A DNA stretch of 64,000 nucleotides from an uncultured Clostridia bacterium (GTDB taxonomy: Bacteria > Bacillota > Clostridia > Christensenellales > Borkfalkiaceae). The translations under genes and the position numbers were made by a program. The stretch is taken from the NCBI GenBank assembly GCA_947628505.1, contig CANRAD010000004.1, positions 46,142 to 110,141 on the forward strand. The letters run 5' to 3'. The notes under the pieces are model-generated. The model saw nothing but the letters and a program-made list of their open reading frames with translations, was not told where the DNA came from and did no database searches. Positions within the stretch are counted from its first letter, which is position 1, and each line of letters begins with the position of its first letter. Below are positions 17,301-26,479 of the stretch, in pieces.

Positions 17301-20300
17301 TTACGGTTGCGTTCTGCAAGCCGTATTCCCAAGTGGTATTGAGATATTTTTCAATATCGCTTTTCTGAATAAGTTCCGGATTTACTTTAAGCTGAGCAGT
17401 GTATTTGCCGTCCGCATAGTATTCCTCCTGGTCTTCCTCGTTATAAGGTCCCGCGAGATAATAGTTGCGGTTCTGATTACCCTGCGCCGGAGCGGAAATT
17501 CCGAATACTATCGAATAAGTGCCTACTTTTTTCAACAATCCCGTGCTGTCGGAGGAATTTATATCGATATTCCCCTGTCCGTTTATGGAATAACTGAAAG
17601 TTACCACGTCCTTGCTTACGGTAGCTTCGGATGAGCCCGGAGCATACGACGAAACGCTCTTAATTGCGCTTTCGTCATAGGATACCGTAATGTTGTTTGC
17701 GTTCAGACCGGAGATATTGAGGTAATTGACCGAGAACACGTTGCCATCTTTTTTGACCGGATTGTCTCCCGACATAGCCGAAGCTATGAAGTCCGCATTT
17801 ATGGGCGCGGGAGTAATCTTTACGGTGAACTTGTGGTCGGAAGCTCCCGTAGCGGAATATGCCGTGTGGTTGGGGGCAACAATGTTGTAGTAAACCGTAT
17901 AAGGCGTATCGGTGTTGCGCACGCGTATCGGCAGATTCTGAATGTTGCTTGTTCTCAATAAGTCGGGACTTGTTTCATCGAAGTATGTGCCGTTCGTATT
18001 CGTTGCGTATCTGAAAGAATACGTGCCGAAATAATCGTCGGCTTTATACTGATGCTCCGCAACGCTCCACGTGTTGCCGACAGCCCAACCGTTTGTGGAG
18101 CTTTCGCCTCTGTCGGGCGTAACGAGCGTTACAAGCGTACCCTCATCATAGGCCGATTTGTAAGTTTCGTGATTGTGGAAAAGTTGAAGCGAGCCGTTAT
18201 ATACAAATTCGAACGCGGCGTTGTTTAAACCTGAATATTCCTCTTTCAACGAAATTGCGGCCGACGATACGGTTATGGTGTATGTCGAAGTTGAAGCCGC
18301 ATACAAATCATGCTCGGGAACGGAAACCGTAAGTATCCACGTGCCTGCGGGAGTGGCCGAATTGAGCCACTTGTTTATATAATTTTCAACCGCCGTTCCG
18401 TCCGAGGCGCTCTCGGGATTTATCGCGATTGCCGAAGTTCCCTGTCTTCTGAGAGAAAGCGTTAAAGTGGTATCCGCTTTCGAAGGCATGACGAACGAAG
18501 GCGTGTCGCCGAACGTCCAGCCCATTTTACCGCCTTCAACGGAGAACTCGGTGTCAAGTGCGTTTACAACGTCGACTATGAGCCATGTTTTTGTTGCGGT
18601 TACGGTCTCTTTATCCTCGCTCAGTACATAATTAAGGAAATAATTTTCGTCGGCTGCGAGAGTTTCGAAAGTAAATTCGATATTCTTTACGCCTTCGGGA
18701 TTGTTCAGAACTATTTTCTGAGTGCCCGTATACTGACCTTTTTCGCTTTGACGGTTTCCCGATTCCTCCGTAAAGTTCTTGAACGCCGCGTATTGAGCGC
18801 CGTGCAAGCCGGTTATCTGAGGAATGTCCTCTTCCATATAACCGACAACCGCTTCCTCTTCCGCTCTGTACTTGGCGAACATATTCAAGCCGTTCTTATA
18901 GGTATCGTAGCTTTCGAGAGATTCTGCGGATACCGCGGTTGCGTCAAGCAGTTCGTTGCCCTGCTCAACGTTATACCATTTGAGAGCTTTTACGGTTTCA
19001 TCGGTTATCTTATAGCTCTCGATTGTAAAGGTCATTTGAGTATGAGTGAAGTTATAGCTCTCGGCTATACCCTCGGCGTCGCCGTTGAATACGGCGGTCA
19101 GCTCATATACGCCCGCATTTGTAAGCGCTTCCGCGCCGGTTATAGTTATGTGTTCGTGCACATTGGAATTGTCTGCGGCAGAACGGAAATATACCGATAT
19201 CTGGGAAGTGAAATCGGTGCCGTTGAATACGACGGTCTTATCGACTTTGCCGTCATCATCGGTATCGGTTACCGTTTGCGCGCTTTGGGTGTTACCGCCG
19301 TCGTCCAGAGGCGTAAATTGCCATATGAACTCCCTGTCCGCTCTGGTAATCTCTATCTCCGAATTATTGAAATCGGCTCCTTGCGTTACATTGTTCGCAT
19401 AGTTATCCTTGCCGTCGGCTTCGGTGAGCGATATCCTTACCGTCAAATCGGTATTGGAAAGCAAATACTTGCCCGCGGCGTTGTTCTTGATATTGCCGCT
19501 GTCGCTCGTGGTGGAGAACGTCAAAGTTATTTTTGCGCCGTCGCTGTCGTAAGGCGCGCCGTAGAAGCCGCTCAACGAAAGTCCTATGTCGGTGAGAGCT
19601 TGCTCGGAGTCGACTTTGACAAGATACTGCCCCTCTGCCTGAGACGCGGAAGTATCTGTGGAGACAACTATGATTTTTGCCTTGCGGTTATATACGAGAT
19701 ATTCTTTCAGACCGGGTTCGTCCGCGGAAAGTTTTTCAAGGTCGAGCGCGCCGTTTACGGTTACCGTTGAACGGGTTATCGTGTAGCTTCCCTGCGGATC
19801 GCTCACGTTGTAGTTGTCCGCAATGTATTCGGAAATTACCGCTTTGGGATAATATACGTCCGCATCGCGCATATGTTCAACTTTCGATTCGAAAGCCTGT
19901 TCCGTATAAAACTCGGTTGTATATACGTCCGCTTCTCCTTCGGGCGAATATTCGCCGTCAGAGCTTACTTTGCCGCCGAAGAGTTCGGTTACGTCGGTAT
20001 CTCCGGCCATAAATGTAAACGAAACTTTTCCGTCGTGGTCGGTATTGTCGTAAGGAGCGGAATTGCCGGAAGGCATATTAAGAGATACGGTAAGCGCGGC
20101 GCGCGTTATAAGGAAATTAACGGTAGACGAGCCTACAACAGTGAAATTCGCGCTGTCGTTTAAGGTTACGGTTATCGAATACGTGCCCGCTTGTTTAATC
20201 TTCTTATCCGAGCCCTCGAATAAAACTCCCGCTTTATAGCCGTTGCTCGACTCGTTGCCGCCCGGTGCGCGCGAAGCGAACGAATAAGTGAATTTATCAT

Positions 20301-23300
20301 TTATCGCGTCGGTGGTTACCGTTGTGGCCAAACCGTCGCCGGGTTGCTGTTCGGTGCCGGACAATTGCAGACTTATGCCGAAATCGGCGCCGCCTTCGCC
20401 GTAATACGAGACGTCGGACTTATAGCCTATATACGGCTTGGAACCGTTGCCGCCGACTATGGTAACGTTCAATTTCGCAATTATCAGTTGAAGAACGGTT
20501 GAGCTTACGTCGACTTCATAATTTTCTTCCGGATTTGCAATGTCTCCCGACAAGCTGAATTCTATTTCGTTGATATCAAGATAATTTTCGTAGCTCTTGT
20601 CTTCCGCCGCCCATGTATACTTGCCGGCGGCCGCATGAGTTTCGGGCGAAGCCGAAGCGTCGAGAACGTAAGTTACGGTTATAGTTCCGTCGGAACCCTT
20701 GCCCGTAAATTCGTCCGTTCTCGTAAGAGAATCGTATTCGCTGTTGCCGTAAAGGAAATTGACGTTTTCGTGCGTATAGCTGTTTACGGCAAGTTTTACC
20801 TTAGTTATCGTGAGCGAAACTTCGAGATTGTCCGCTCCGTCCAATGTATAGTTCGAATTGGCGCCGACGTCTACCTGCGCCGTATAGGGCTGAGCCGCGG
20901 CGTTTTTGAAGTTCTTCGCGGATTGAGAGGTAAGCGCAAGCTCTACCGAATCTCCGCCTATGTCGGCAAACGCCACGAAATTATGCTCCGCGCCGTCGTA
21001 CTCGCGCTCGGAAACGCTTTCAAGGCTGTTGCGCGAATTCTCGCTGTCAAGATACCATTTTACCGAATTGACAGTAAGGGCATTGATATTGACGCTGAAC
21101 TTCGCGCTTGAACTTATTGTAACTTCGTAGTTGCTCGCTCCCGCGCCGCCCTTTGATACGTTGCTATGAGATACGGTCTTGCCGTTTGACGCGCCCGTTT
21201 CGTACAATCCTACGTCCGCGCCGCTCGTGGTAAGCGGAACGCTGAAAGTCAACTCGCCGTCGTTGAAGATTTCGCCGTCATAATTAAGATTTGCAAACTG
21301 CGCGACTACCGAGCGCGTTTCGTTACCCGAAACGTAATCTATGTTCTCTGCCTCTTTGTTGCCGTTTATGACTATCGAGGCTGTATGAATTGTTATGTTA
21401 TAGGACGCGGAATCCGACGAACCCGCAAACATGAAGTTGACAAAGCCATTCTCCGTCAAGGTTACCGTTACGCGGTAAACCGTGGCGTTCTTCACCTCTT
21501 CTTTATCGAAAGTTACGTTATAATCATCGATTTCTTCGGGAAGAACTTCGGGGTTGACTGAATTTGCGAGAGTTAAATTTTCCTTTATCTGTGTACTCTG
21601 ATCCGTGCCGTTATATGTGTACTCTTCGCCGTCGGAAGCGCTGATTTGAGCGCGGGCGACAACTACCGTTACTTCGCAGTAACCGTCCGTCTCCTCCTGA
21701 GAGCCCGCTTCGAAGAACGCGCCGTCTTTAAGCGTTATTCTTAAAACATACGAGCCGGCGTTGAGAATTTCGCTCGCGGAGCCCGGAACGCCCGCATTGG
21801 GGGAGCTGTAACTTTGTATGCTGTAATCCATATGCGTTTCGTCGTAGCCCATGAGCACGTCGCCGATATCGTAAGCGCTTCCCTTGTAAACCGGCGAGCC
21901 CTTGGCGGAGGGAAGAGCCGTAACGCCGCCGTCTTCGGAGTCGCCGTAAATAACGGCCTGTGAAACGGTTATCTTATAGGTAACCTTTCCGTCCACGGCG
22001 CCGGCCGCGCTATCCCACGCCGCGCCGGCGTTGGTTGAAGGTATCGAGAGCACGAGAGAATATTCTCCCAATTCGGTTATCGTATTGTTCGCTACCGGCT
22101 GACTGCCTTTGACGAACGAATCAACCCTATTCAACATTGCGTTGAACGTGGGAAGGATATCCGAAAGCGTAAGATTGGGAGTTCCCGAAACATAATAGGT
22201 TATTTCTTTTAAAGGCGTGGCCTCAACGTAATCGGAACCGACAACCCCGTCGGGTTCGGTGGCAAGCGAAGGCGCGGGCACGCCGGATATCACAACTTTC
22301 AAAACCACCGCATCGCGCGCGTTCGCATCCGAAGCGGTCCACGTGAAGTTATAGCCCGGAGTAAGCGTTATGGTGTATTCGCCGCACGCGCTTATGGAAT
22401 TTGCCGCAGTTGCATATTGGATTTCCGCTATGAGGTTGCTGCGGTTGTAATTCGTAAGCAAGGACGACAGCGAATACGCGGCGCCCGTATAGGGCACGGT
22501 CAACGTGGTTCCTTCGAGAGAGCCGAGCGTGCTCCTGAAAGCGGGCTTTTCAATTGCCTTGCGCAACATTATCACGTTGAATACTGCGTCTTCGTCGTCC
22601 GTCGCCTCGTATTCTTTCCATGTATATCCTCTGTTAAGAGTGAAAGTTACGGTATAATATCCCGCAATATCGAAGCCGTTAAGGTCCGTTGCGGGAGCTT
22701 CGCCGCCAGCCCATGCTATAAATTCTATATTATACGACATAGCTTCGGGCAGATAATTGATAAACAGCTCGTTGATATGGCGGGTAGTTCCGTCGTACAC
22801 GATAACGAGAGTTTTGTTCTCCGCCGTGGTCTTTGACGCAGTATCTTTAAGTTCGGGCAAAGTAGTGTCAAAGTTTGAGCCTTTGTCGACTATGAGCCCG
22901 TCCGAAATCTCGTCGAAATCGGGTTTGTCGATTTTTCCGTCGGACAATATAAGCGTTACGACTATCGAAGTGCTGTCGCCTTGGACTTCGACACCGCCCT
23001 CGCCCCAGACATAGTCTTCGGGATTTTTAAGGGTGAGTTTTACATCATAAACTTTCACGCCTTCGGTAGGCGCGGTGGGCGCCGAAGCGGTAAATACCGT
23101 TTCGGAAGTTATTTCTCCCCCATCATGTTCATGATAACCTCTTACGGTGTAGTTGGCGGAACTGTTTACAACATAGGGATAAGTTCTGCCGACCGCCATT
23201 GTGCCGAGCCCGCTTCCGTAAAGATAAGATTGGTCGTTGGGAACGTCCTCCACGTCGGGAAGCACGTTTATAATATAGGTAAGCGTTGCATTGGGAAGAA

Positions 23301-26109
23301 CCTGACCTTCCGCATTGCCTATTACCTTTTCTCCGTAAGAAGCGCCGAGTTCCCATGCATACGCTTCGCCCGGGGCGAGCGTTAAGGTGTATTTGCCCGC
23401 GTCGTATACGGCAACGACGTCTGCGCTCGCTTCATATCCCCCGCTTGCATTGCGTTTTTCATAAGTGAGATTGCGCTGCATTGCCGAAAGGAAATACTGC
23501 ACGAAGATGTCGCCGCCCTCGTATGTGCTGTCTCTGAACGTTATGGTGAGTTCGGGATAACCTTCTTCGGTTACTCCTATAACCCTATCCGAATCGGCGC
23601 GGAACACGGGCGGTTCCAAAGTGGGATATTCGCTTATGACGAGCAACGAGTTGACCGACGTGCCGTCGGCATAAGTCCCGTCGCCGTAAACCCAGCGGAG
23701 GTTGCCGTTGGTATTTTTAAGAGTAAGTTCGATATTGTAAGCGCCTATATTGACGGCCTTACCATCCGTAAGAGAAGGCGTTTGACCGTCGGGCGCGGAA
23801 GATTCCACAGCGGAATACGAACCCGTATAGAACAGATTGTTTTCAAAGTACATTACCGGTCTGCCGGTATAGGGAACGTATATAAGGTCGCCGTCGTTGG
23901 GAACGGCTATGTCTTTTATCCCCACGGTTACGCGGAAATAAAGAGAATCTTTGCTGTTTTCGGCGATAAGCGCGTTGTTATATATGCCGCTCCAAGTGTA
24001 ATCGGAAAGCGACTCGTTTATATCTATTTTGATTATGTATTTTCCCGCGGAGAATACTTTTGTGTTATTTTCCCTCGTAACGCCGTTCGCCGCGGTATAA
24101 GAATATATCGTGGCTGTCATTCTGTCGGAGAAATAGCCTTGGAAAATTCTCGTATAGGGGAAGCCGCTGAGTTCAAAATCGACTGCAAGCGCAGGCATAC
24201 GGCGAGATACGCCGTCCACAAGCTCGCTGACGCCGTAAGTTATGTTGCCTATTCTCTGGAATACGGGAGCTTCGATATTTTTGTTTACTATCTGAACATC
24301 GCCCTCGTCTGCCTCGTAAGCTGCCGTTAAAGTTATGTTCTTGTGCGTTAATCCGCGCGAAGCGCTCGTGCCTTCGTTACTATAATATTCTACCTTAGGC
24401 TCCGTGCTCTTTCCCTCGTTATAAGTGCCGTCTACAAACGAAGCGAAGTTATCGGCCGTGAGCGGGGCGTCGCCGAAATACCATGTTTCAACGCTTCCCG
24501 AAGTTCCCTTATAGAATTCGTCCGTGCCGCCATTATGCCAATATGTTACAACGTTGCCGTAAGCGTCGGTTACGGACTCTTCGCCGCTTGTCAGAGTTTC
24601 GAGAGAATATGTGCCCCAACCTTTATAGCGGAGTTTCTGTGTGTGAACGATTGCCCCCTCTTGCTCGTAGCTCACATCAATCTCATAAGTAAGGCTTATA
24701 TCTTTCTTGGCGCTGTCGTTTCCGCTTATAAGCGGGGACGTCGAAGAATATATCTGCTGATAAGCCTGGGGAGTGGGCGCAACGAGCGACAAACTATCCA
24801 CATCTCCCTCAAAATTTTCGAAAAGGCTGCTTCCGTAAGTTGCGTTCGAAGGAAGATAAATAGTTTCGAATTTCGAAAAACTGAAAGCACGCGAAGCTAT
24901 GTTATCTATTCTGTCGGGTATGTTCAGAACTTTCATGTTCGAACCGGTAAAAGCATACTCTCCTATTTCGGTTGTTGCGCGATAGTCGAAACCGAAATAT
25001 TCCATTGCGGAGGGCACGTAAATTAATCTCTGATAGATATTGTAGCTCTCGCTTGCATTGGCGCTTGCGCCGCCTTTATCGTAAGAATACGCATTCGTGA
25101 AGAGACCGCCGCTGACGCCTTCCGCATAGAACTGCGTCGCAAACGAATTGGCCTCCTGCGCAATATCGATATTGGCTATTTTTGTACAACCCAAAAACGC
25201 GCGGGCACCCTGCAAAAGGTAAACGCCGGCGGAAATCGTTATTTCGGCAAGATTTTCGGTGCCCTGGAAAGCCGCCCTGTCCAAATTAAGGACGGTCGTT
25301 CTTCCCGTTGCAAAGTACAGCTCCTGTATGGTCTTGTTGTTATAAAGAGATTGACTGCCGAGGTAATCTATGCCCGAACCGACAATAAGCCTTAACGCGC
25401 CATTCGCGCAATTCTCAAACCTATGACTGCTACTGCTCGCTCTTGCCGGAATTATATAATTGGTTTCTATTTTACCGTTTATATACAAGGGCGAAGGCAA
25501 AATATAGGTTTGGGGAGTTCCATATGAAGATATATTGAAAGCCGAAATACCTACTTTCAAAGACGTGCCCGTGCCGCTCAGATTGGTGGCATAAGTGAAC
25601 ACGTTCGACATATCCCAATACACGGACTCGGGGGTGTATACGTCGGTTACGTAAACGGAGCCGTACTCTTTTTCGGACACGGAACCCGTGCCGAGGCTGC
25701 CGAATTCATACCACGCTTCCTCGGTTATTTTGGATACGGTTTTCTCTTCTTCAATCGTTTCAACGCTCACGGCGTCGCCGTCGCGAACGGCTATTTTCAT
25801 GCCCGAATACAACTTTTCGGGAATAACGAGTTTAATGTTTTTGGAAGTGGCGGCGTCGGCGACCATGCCGGAAACGCCGTCATAACCCGAGGGCGCGAAG
25901 CCGACTATATTATAAGAGCCGTCCGCGCTGTCTGCCTCATAGAGAAAATCGTTTTCGGCCGTGCGATACGTTACCGTGGCCGCAGAGGCGACGATGCCTC
26001 CCGAGCCGACTTCCGACGTATTAAACATAAATACCAGCCCGAGCGTTAAGCATGCCGCCATTATTCCGCCGAGCGCCGAAAATAACAAATTCTTTGTCTT
26101 TTTTGTCAT
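14332..26109 (-). CDS. Giant cell-surface protein with BspA-type LRR and MBG-like repeats, membrane anchored
   Basis: 3925 residues. I start it at the ATG at 26109 (MTKKTKNLL), preceded by GGGAGG at an eight-to-nine-base spacing. An upstream in-frame ATG at 26178 lies inside a -10 box and would not be transcribed. A signal or anchor helix is at residues 7-30. Residues about 130-420 contain LRR_5/BspA-like strands (GSQSLYNNKTIQELYFATG, RAFSFSKFETIYLPSN). The rest is a long chain of Ig-like modules of the MBG/YDG kind: each opens with a Y-x-G-x-x-Q/H strand (YTYNGTDQ, YNGQEQ, FTYNGAEQ, EYTGAQQ) and closes with (N/D)-A-G-x-Y-x-(V/I); I count more than twenty closing strands. The C-terminus has a membrane helix (about residues 3885-3910) and a basic tail RFRKKEKD. 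There is no LPXTG, so anchoring is probably by the helix. Role: adhesion or matrix binding (inference). Own promoter and terminator; monocistronic. Confidence 0.88.
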   Translation of the reverse strand: MTKKTKNLLFSALGGIMAACLTLGLVFMFNTSEVGSGGIVASAATVTYRTAENDFLYEADSADGSYNIVGFAPSGYDGVSGMVADAATSKNIKLVIPEKLYSGMKIAVRDGDAVSVETIEEEKTVSKITEEAWYEFGSLGTGSVSEKEYGSVYVTDVYTPESVYWDMSNVFTYATNLSGTGTSLKVGISAFNISSYGTPQTYILPSPLYINGKIETNYIIPARASSSSHRFENCANGALRLIVGSGIDYLGSQSLYNNKTIQELYFATGRTTVLNLDRAAFQGTENLAEITISAGVYLLQGARAFLGCTKIANIDIAQEANSFATQFYAEGVSGGLFTNAYSYDKGGASANASESYNIYQRLIYVPSAMEYFGFDYRATTEIGEYAFTGSNMKVLNIPDRIDNIASRAFSFSKFETIYLPSNATYGSSLFENFEGDVDSLSLVAPTPQAYQQIYSSTSPLISGNDSAKKDISLTYEIDVSYEQEGAIVHTQKLRYKGWGTYSLETLTSGEESVTDAYGNVVTYWHNGGTDEFYKGTSGSVETWYFGDAPLTADNFASFVDGTYNEGKSTEPKVEYYSNEGTSASRGLTHKNITLTAAYEADEGDVQIVNKNIEAPVFQRIGNITYGVSELVDGVSRRMPALAVDFELSGFPYTRIFQGYFSDRMTATIYSYTAANGVTRENNTKVFSAGKYIIKIDINESLSDYTWSGIYNNALIAENSKDSLYFRVTVGIKDIAVPNDGDLIYVPYTGRPVMYFENNLFYTGSYSAVESSAPDGQTPSLTDGKAVNIGAYNIELTLKNTNGNLRWVYGDGTYADGTSVNSLLVISEYPTLEPPVFRADSDRVIGVTEEGYPELTITFRDSTYEGGDIFVQYFLSAMQRNLTYEKRNASGGYEASADVVAVYDAGKYTLTLAPGEAYAWELGASYGEKVIGNAEGQVLPNATLTYIINVLPDVEDVPNDQSYLYGSGLGTMAVGRTYPYVVNSSANYTVRGYHEHDGGEITSETVFTASAPTAPTEGVKVYDVKLTLKNPEDYVWGEGGVEVQGDSTSIVVTLILSDGKIDKPDFDEISDGLIVDKGSNFDTTLPELKDTASKTTAENKTLVIVYDGTTRHINELFINYLPEAMSYNIEFIAWAGGEAPATDLNGFDIAGYYTVTFTLNRGYTWKEYEATDDEDAVFNVIMLRKAIEKPAFRSTLGSLEGTTLTVPYTGAAYSLSSLLTNYNRSNLIAEIQYATAANSISACGEYTITLTPGYNFTWTASDANARDAVVLKVVISGVPAPSLATEPDGVVGSDYVEATPLKEITYYVSGTPNLTLSDILPTFNAMLNRVDSFVKGSQPVANNTITELGEYSLVLSIPSTNAGAAWDSAAGAVDGKVTYKITVSQAVIYGDSEDGGVTALPSAKGSPVYKGSAYDIGDVLMGYDETHMDYSIQSYSSPNAGVPGSASEILNAGSYVLRITLKDGAFFEAGSQEETDGYCEVTVVVARAQISASDGEEYTYNGTDQSTQIKENLTLANSVNPEVLPEEIDDYNVTFDKEEVKNATVYRVTVTLTENGFVNFMFAGSSDSASYNITIHTASIVINGNKEAENIDYVSGNETRSVVAQFANLNYDGEIFNDGELTFSVPLTTSGADVGLYETGASNGKTVSHSNVSKGGAGASNYEVTISSSAKFSVNINALTVNSVKWYLDSENSRNSLESVSEREYDGAEHNFVAFADIGGDSVELALTSQSAKNFKNAAAQPYTAQVDVGANSNYTLDGADNLEVSLTITKVKLAVNSYTHENVNFLYGNSEYDSLTRTDEFTGKGSDGTITVTYVLDASASPETHAAAGKYTWAAEDKSYENYLDINEIEFSLSGDIANPEENYEVDVSSTVLQLIIAKLNVTIVGGNGSKPYIGYKSDVSYYGEGGADFGISLQLSGTEQQPGDGLATTVTTDAINDKFTYSFASRAPGGNESSNGYKAGVLFEGSDKKIKQAGTYSITVTLNDSANFTVVGSSTVNFLITRAALTVSLNMPSGNSAPYDNTDHDGKVSFTFMAGDTDVTELFGGKVSSDGEYSPEGEADVYTTEFYTEQAFESKVEHMRDADVYYPKAVISEYIADNYNVSDPQGSYTITRSTVTVNGALDLEKLSADEPGLKEYLVYNRKAKIIVVSTDTSASQAEGQYLVKVDSEQALTDIGLSLSGFYGAPYDSDGAKITLTFSTTSDSGNIKNNAAGKYLLSNTDLTVRISLTEADGKDNYANNVTQGADFNNSEIEITRADREFIWQFTPLDDGGNTQSAQTVTDTDDDGKVDKTVVFNGTDFTSQISVYFRSAADNSNVHEHITITGAEALTNAGVYELTAVFNGDAEGIAESYNFTHTQMTFTIESYKITDETVKALKWYNVEQGNELLDATAVSAESLESYDTYKNGLNMFAKYRAEEEAVVGYMEEDIPQITGLHGAQYAAFKNFTEESGNRQSEKGQYTGTQKIVLNNPEGVKNIEFTFETLAADENYFLNYVLSEDKETVTATKTWLIVDVVNALDTEFSVEGGKMGWTFGDTPSFVMPSKADTTLTLSLRRQGTSAIAINPESASDGTAVENYINKWLNSATPAGTWILTVSVPEHDLYAASTSTYTITVSSAAISLKEEYSGLNNAAFEFVYNGSLQLFHNHETYKSAYDEGTLVTLVTPDRGESSTNGWAVGNTWSVAEHQYKADDYFGTYSFRYATNTNGTYFDETSPDLLRTSNIQNLPIRVRNTDTPYTVYYNIVAPNHTAYSATGASDHKFTVKITPAPINADFIASAMSGDNPVKKDGNVFSVNYLNISGLNANNITVSYDESAIKSVSSYAPGSSEATVSKDVVTFSYSINGQGNIDINSSDSTGLLKKVGTYSIVFGISAPAQGNQNRNYYLAGPYNEEDQEEYYADGKYTAQLKVNPELIQKSDIEKYLNTTWEYGLQNATVTEDYDESIIGFEYKDSERIRVVEGGYEMYIKIVNEGYDWAEDVKSADEDSIKYDAENNRVITHIIVVPRAVDLRLSGSAQSEYTGAQQKGVTEISFWSHGSAFATRNLVEGTHYSITYIPVSSSDLSSPEGEEQQPENVAIYKVVIKLLKDEASGIYAADNLYFSSITVNINGVINSRPAEDLYKIVGDTDAKSAIEVDGLYEITKSQIKIVKGDWSDHNHVYTGSNLGNNVFTGHYTLESVSGSGAIPSRNGETGYSITYLDKLDGDNPLIWSQLINAGQYTVCFKLSEAAQKNYEVVTSEGQSDIGGGEYHLGEIEILPATLSVTANTFTYNGAEQTPSVTVRRTDAIASSAAMPKQPLVLTATEMSKTFKDAGDYEYNVALNDAEKRNFRFSSSAVPTETTQITLNIAKLGLTVSNTLVGAYYNGQEQEPNVSFTNLSGRWMGAGIPTLSFEYSEYNGAPSSAKPKNAGSYKVIITFAEGYAGNIQFGSGSLMTDSIERTFTIWKVGLSASLEQSEFDYTGEDMQSQLVVQFAALNGVVIEETYLPEVEGGTLQAVSGSGGLTTPSDGLKMPGNYRYTIELSAEDAVNFYIETSSNSSKAFSVTVKPIVLSIGDIEWSGLTEYTYTGETVAEITAKISRSGENITLVVAVQGGKSLINVGEYTLIATAPEGYSLSATASRTIVINPATVSVSLTYSTVYSAQAQEVGTGVTARFTYPSTVVNSVRTLAITDLVISGSAINAGEYTFGTDFTVVFAQGISNFMLGNVDGQFTIDRATPVISAQNAEAVYSGSAHTVSYTVSDYVNASDITVTYNGQPEAVNAGTYQVVISVAANTNYNATSYTVTLEISKLGVSVVWDTRDEYVSDGATGRTPYIGLSEDGAEAYVSLTYRDASGNTLGAAPAEAGDYSVVVSLTDDSNYYLTGEAEKTFSILPPVVAGEEEEGLFANAYETWLILIIIGSVATATTIPAAIVALRFRKKEKDAMGE

Positions 26110-26176
26110 TTTTATATCCTCCCAAAGAGGCAAGAAATCGTGAAACAATTTCTTGAAACCCAATTTATCATTCTTC

Positions 26177-26205
26177 ATTATAGTATCAATTTTATGCTAT
26201 GTCAA
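26177..26205 (-). promoter_or_regulatory. Consensus promoter of the giant surface-protein gene; decides its start
   Basis: Minus strand TTGACA (26205-26200), exactly 17 bases, TATAAT (26182-26177), a full-consensus match. The -10 box overlaps the first ATG of the longest frame (TATAATG), so transcription begins near 26170 and the GGGAGG-preceded ATG at 26109 must be the start. The flanking 26206-26413 is AT-rich with no gene seen. Confidence 0.9.
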
Positions 26206-26413
26206 TAAAAAATGAAAATTTGGAAAAATTTTGAAAGGTTTTATGTGAATTATTAAAAAAATTTGTTAAATCTGTTAATTTGTTAGGTTTGGTTGCATTT
26301 CAAAATAATTTTTGTGAAACTTTTGCGGCTATGGAGCATATTGTAAATTTCAGATACGGCTTTGTTAACTTTTATGTTATTTTTTGTCATATCGGGGTAA
26401 AAACAGACGACAA

Positions 26414-26455
26414 GAAAAAATGCCCGCGAGCGGCTTTTCAAAGCGCTCGCGGGCA
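26414..26455 (-). terminator. Terminator of the malic enzyme gene
   Basis: TGCCCGCGAGCG/CGCTCGCGGGCA arms (26421-26455), followed on the minus strand by a T-run (26420-26414). Confidence 0.9.
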
Positions 26456-26479
26456 AGGTCATATATTAGCGTTAAATTT

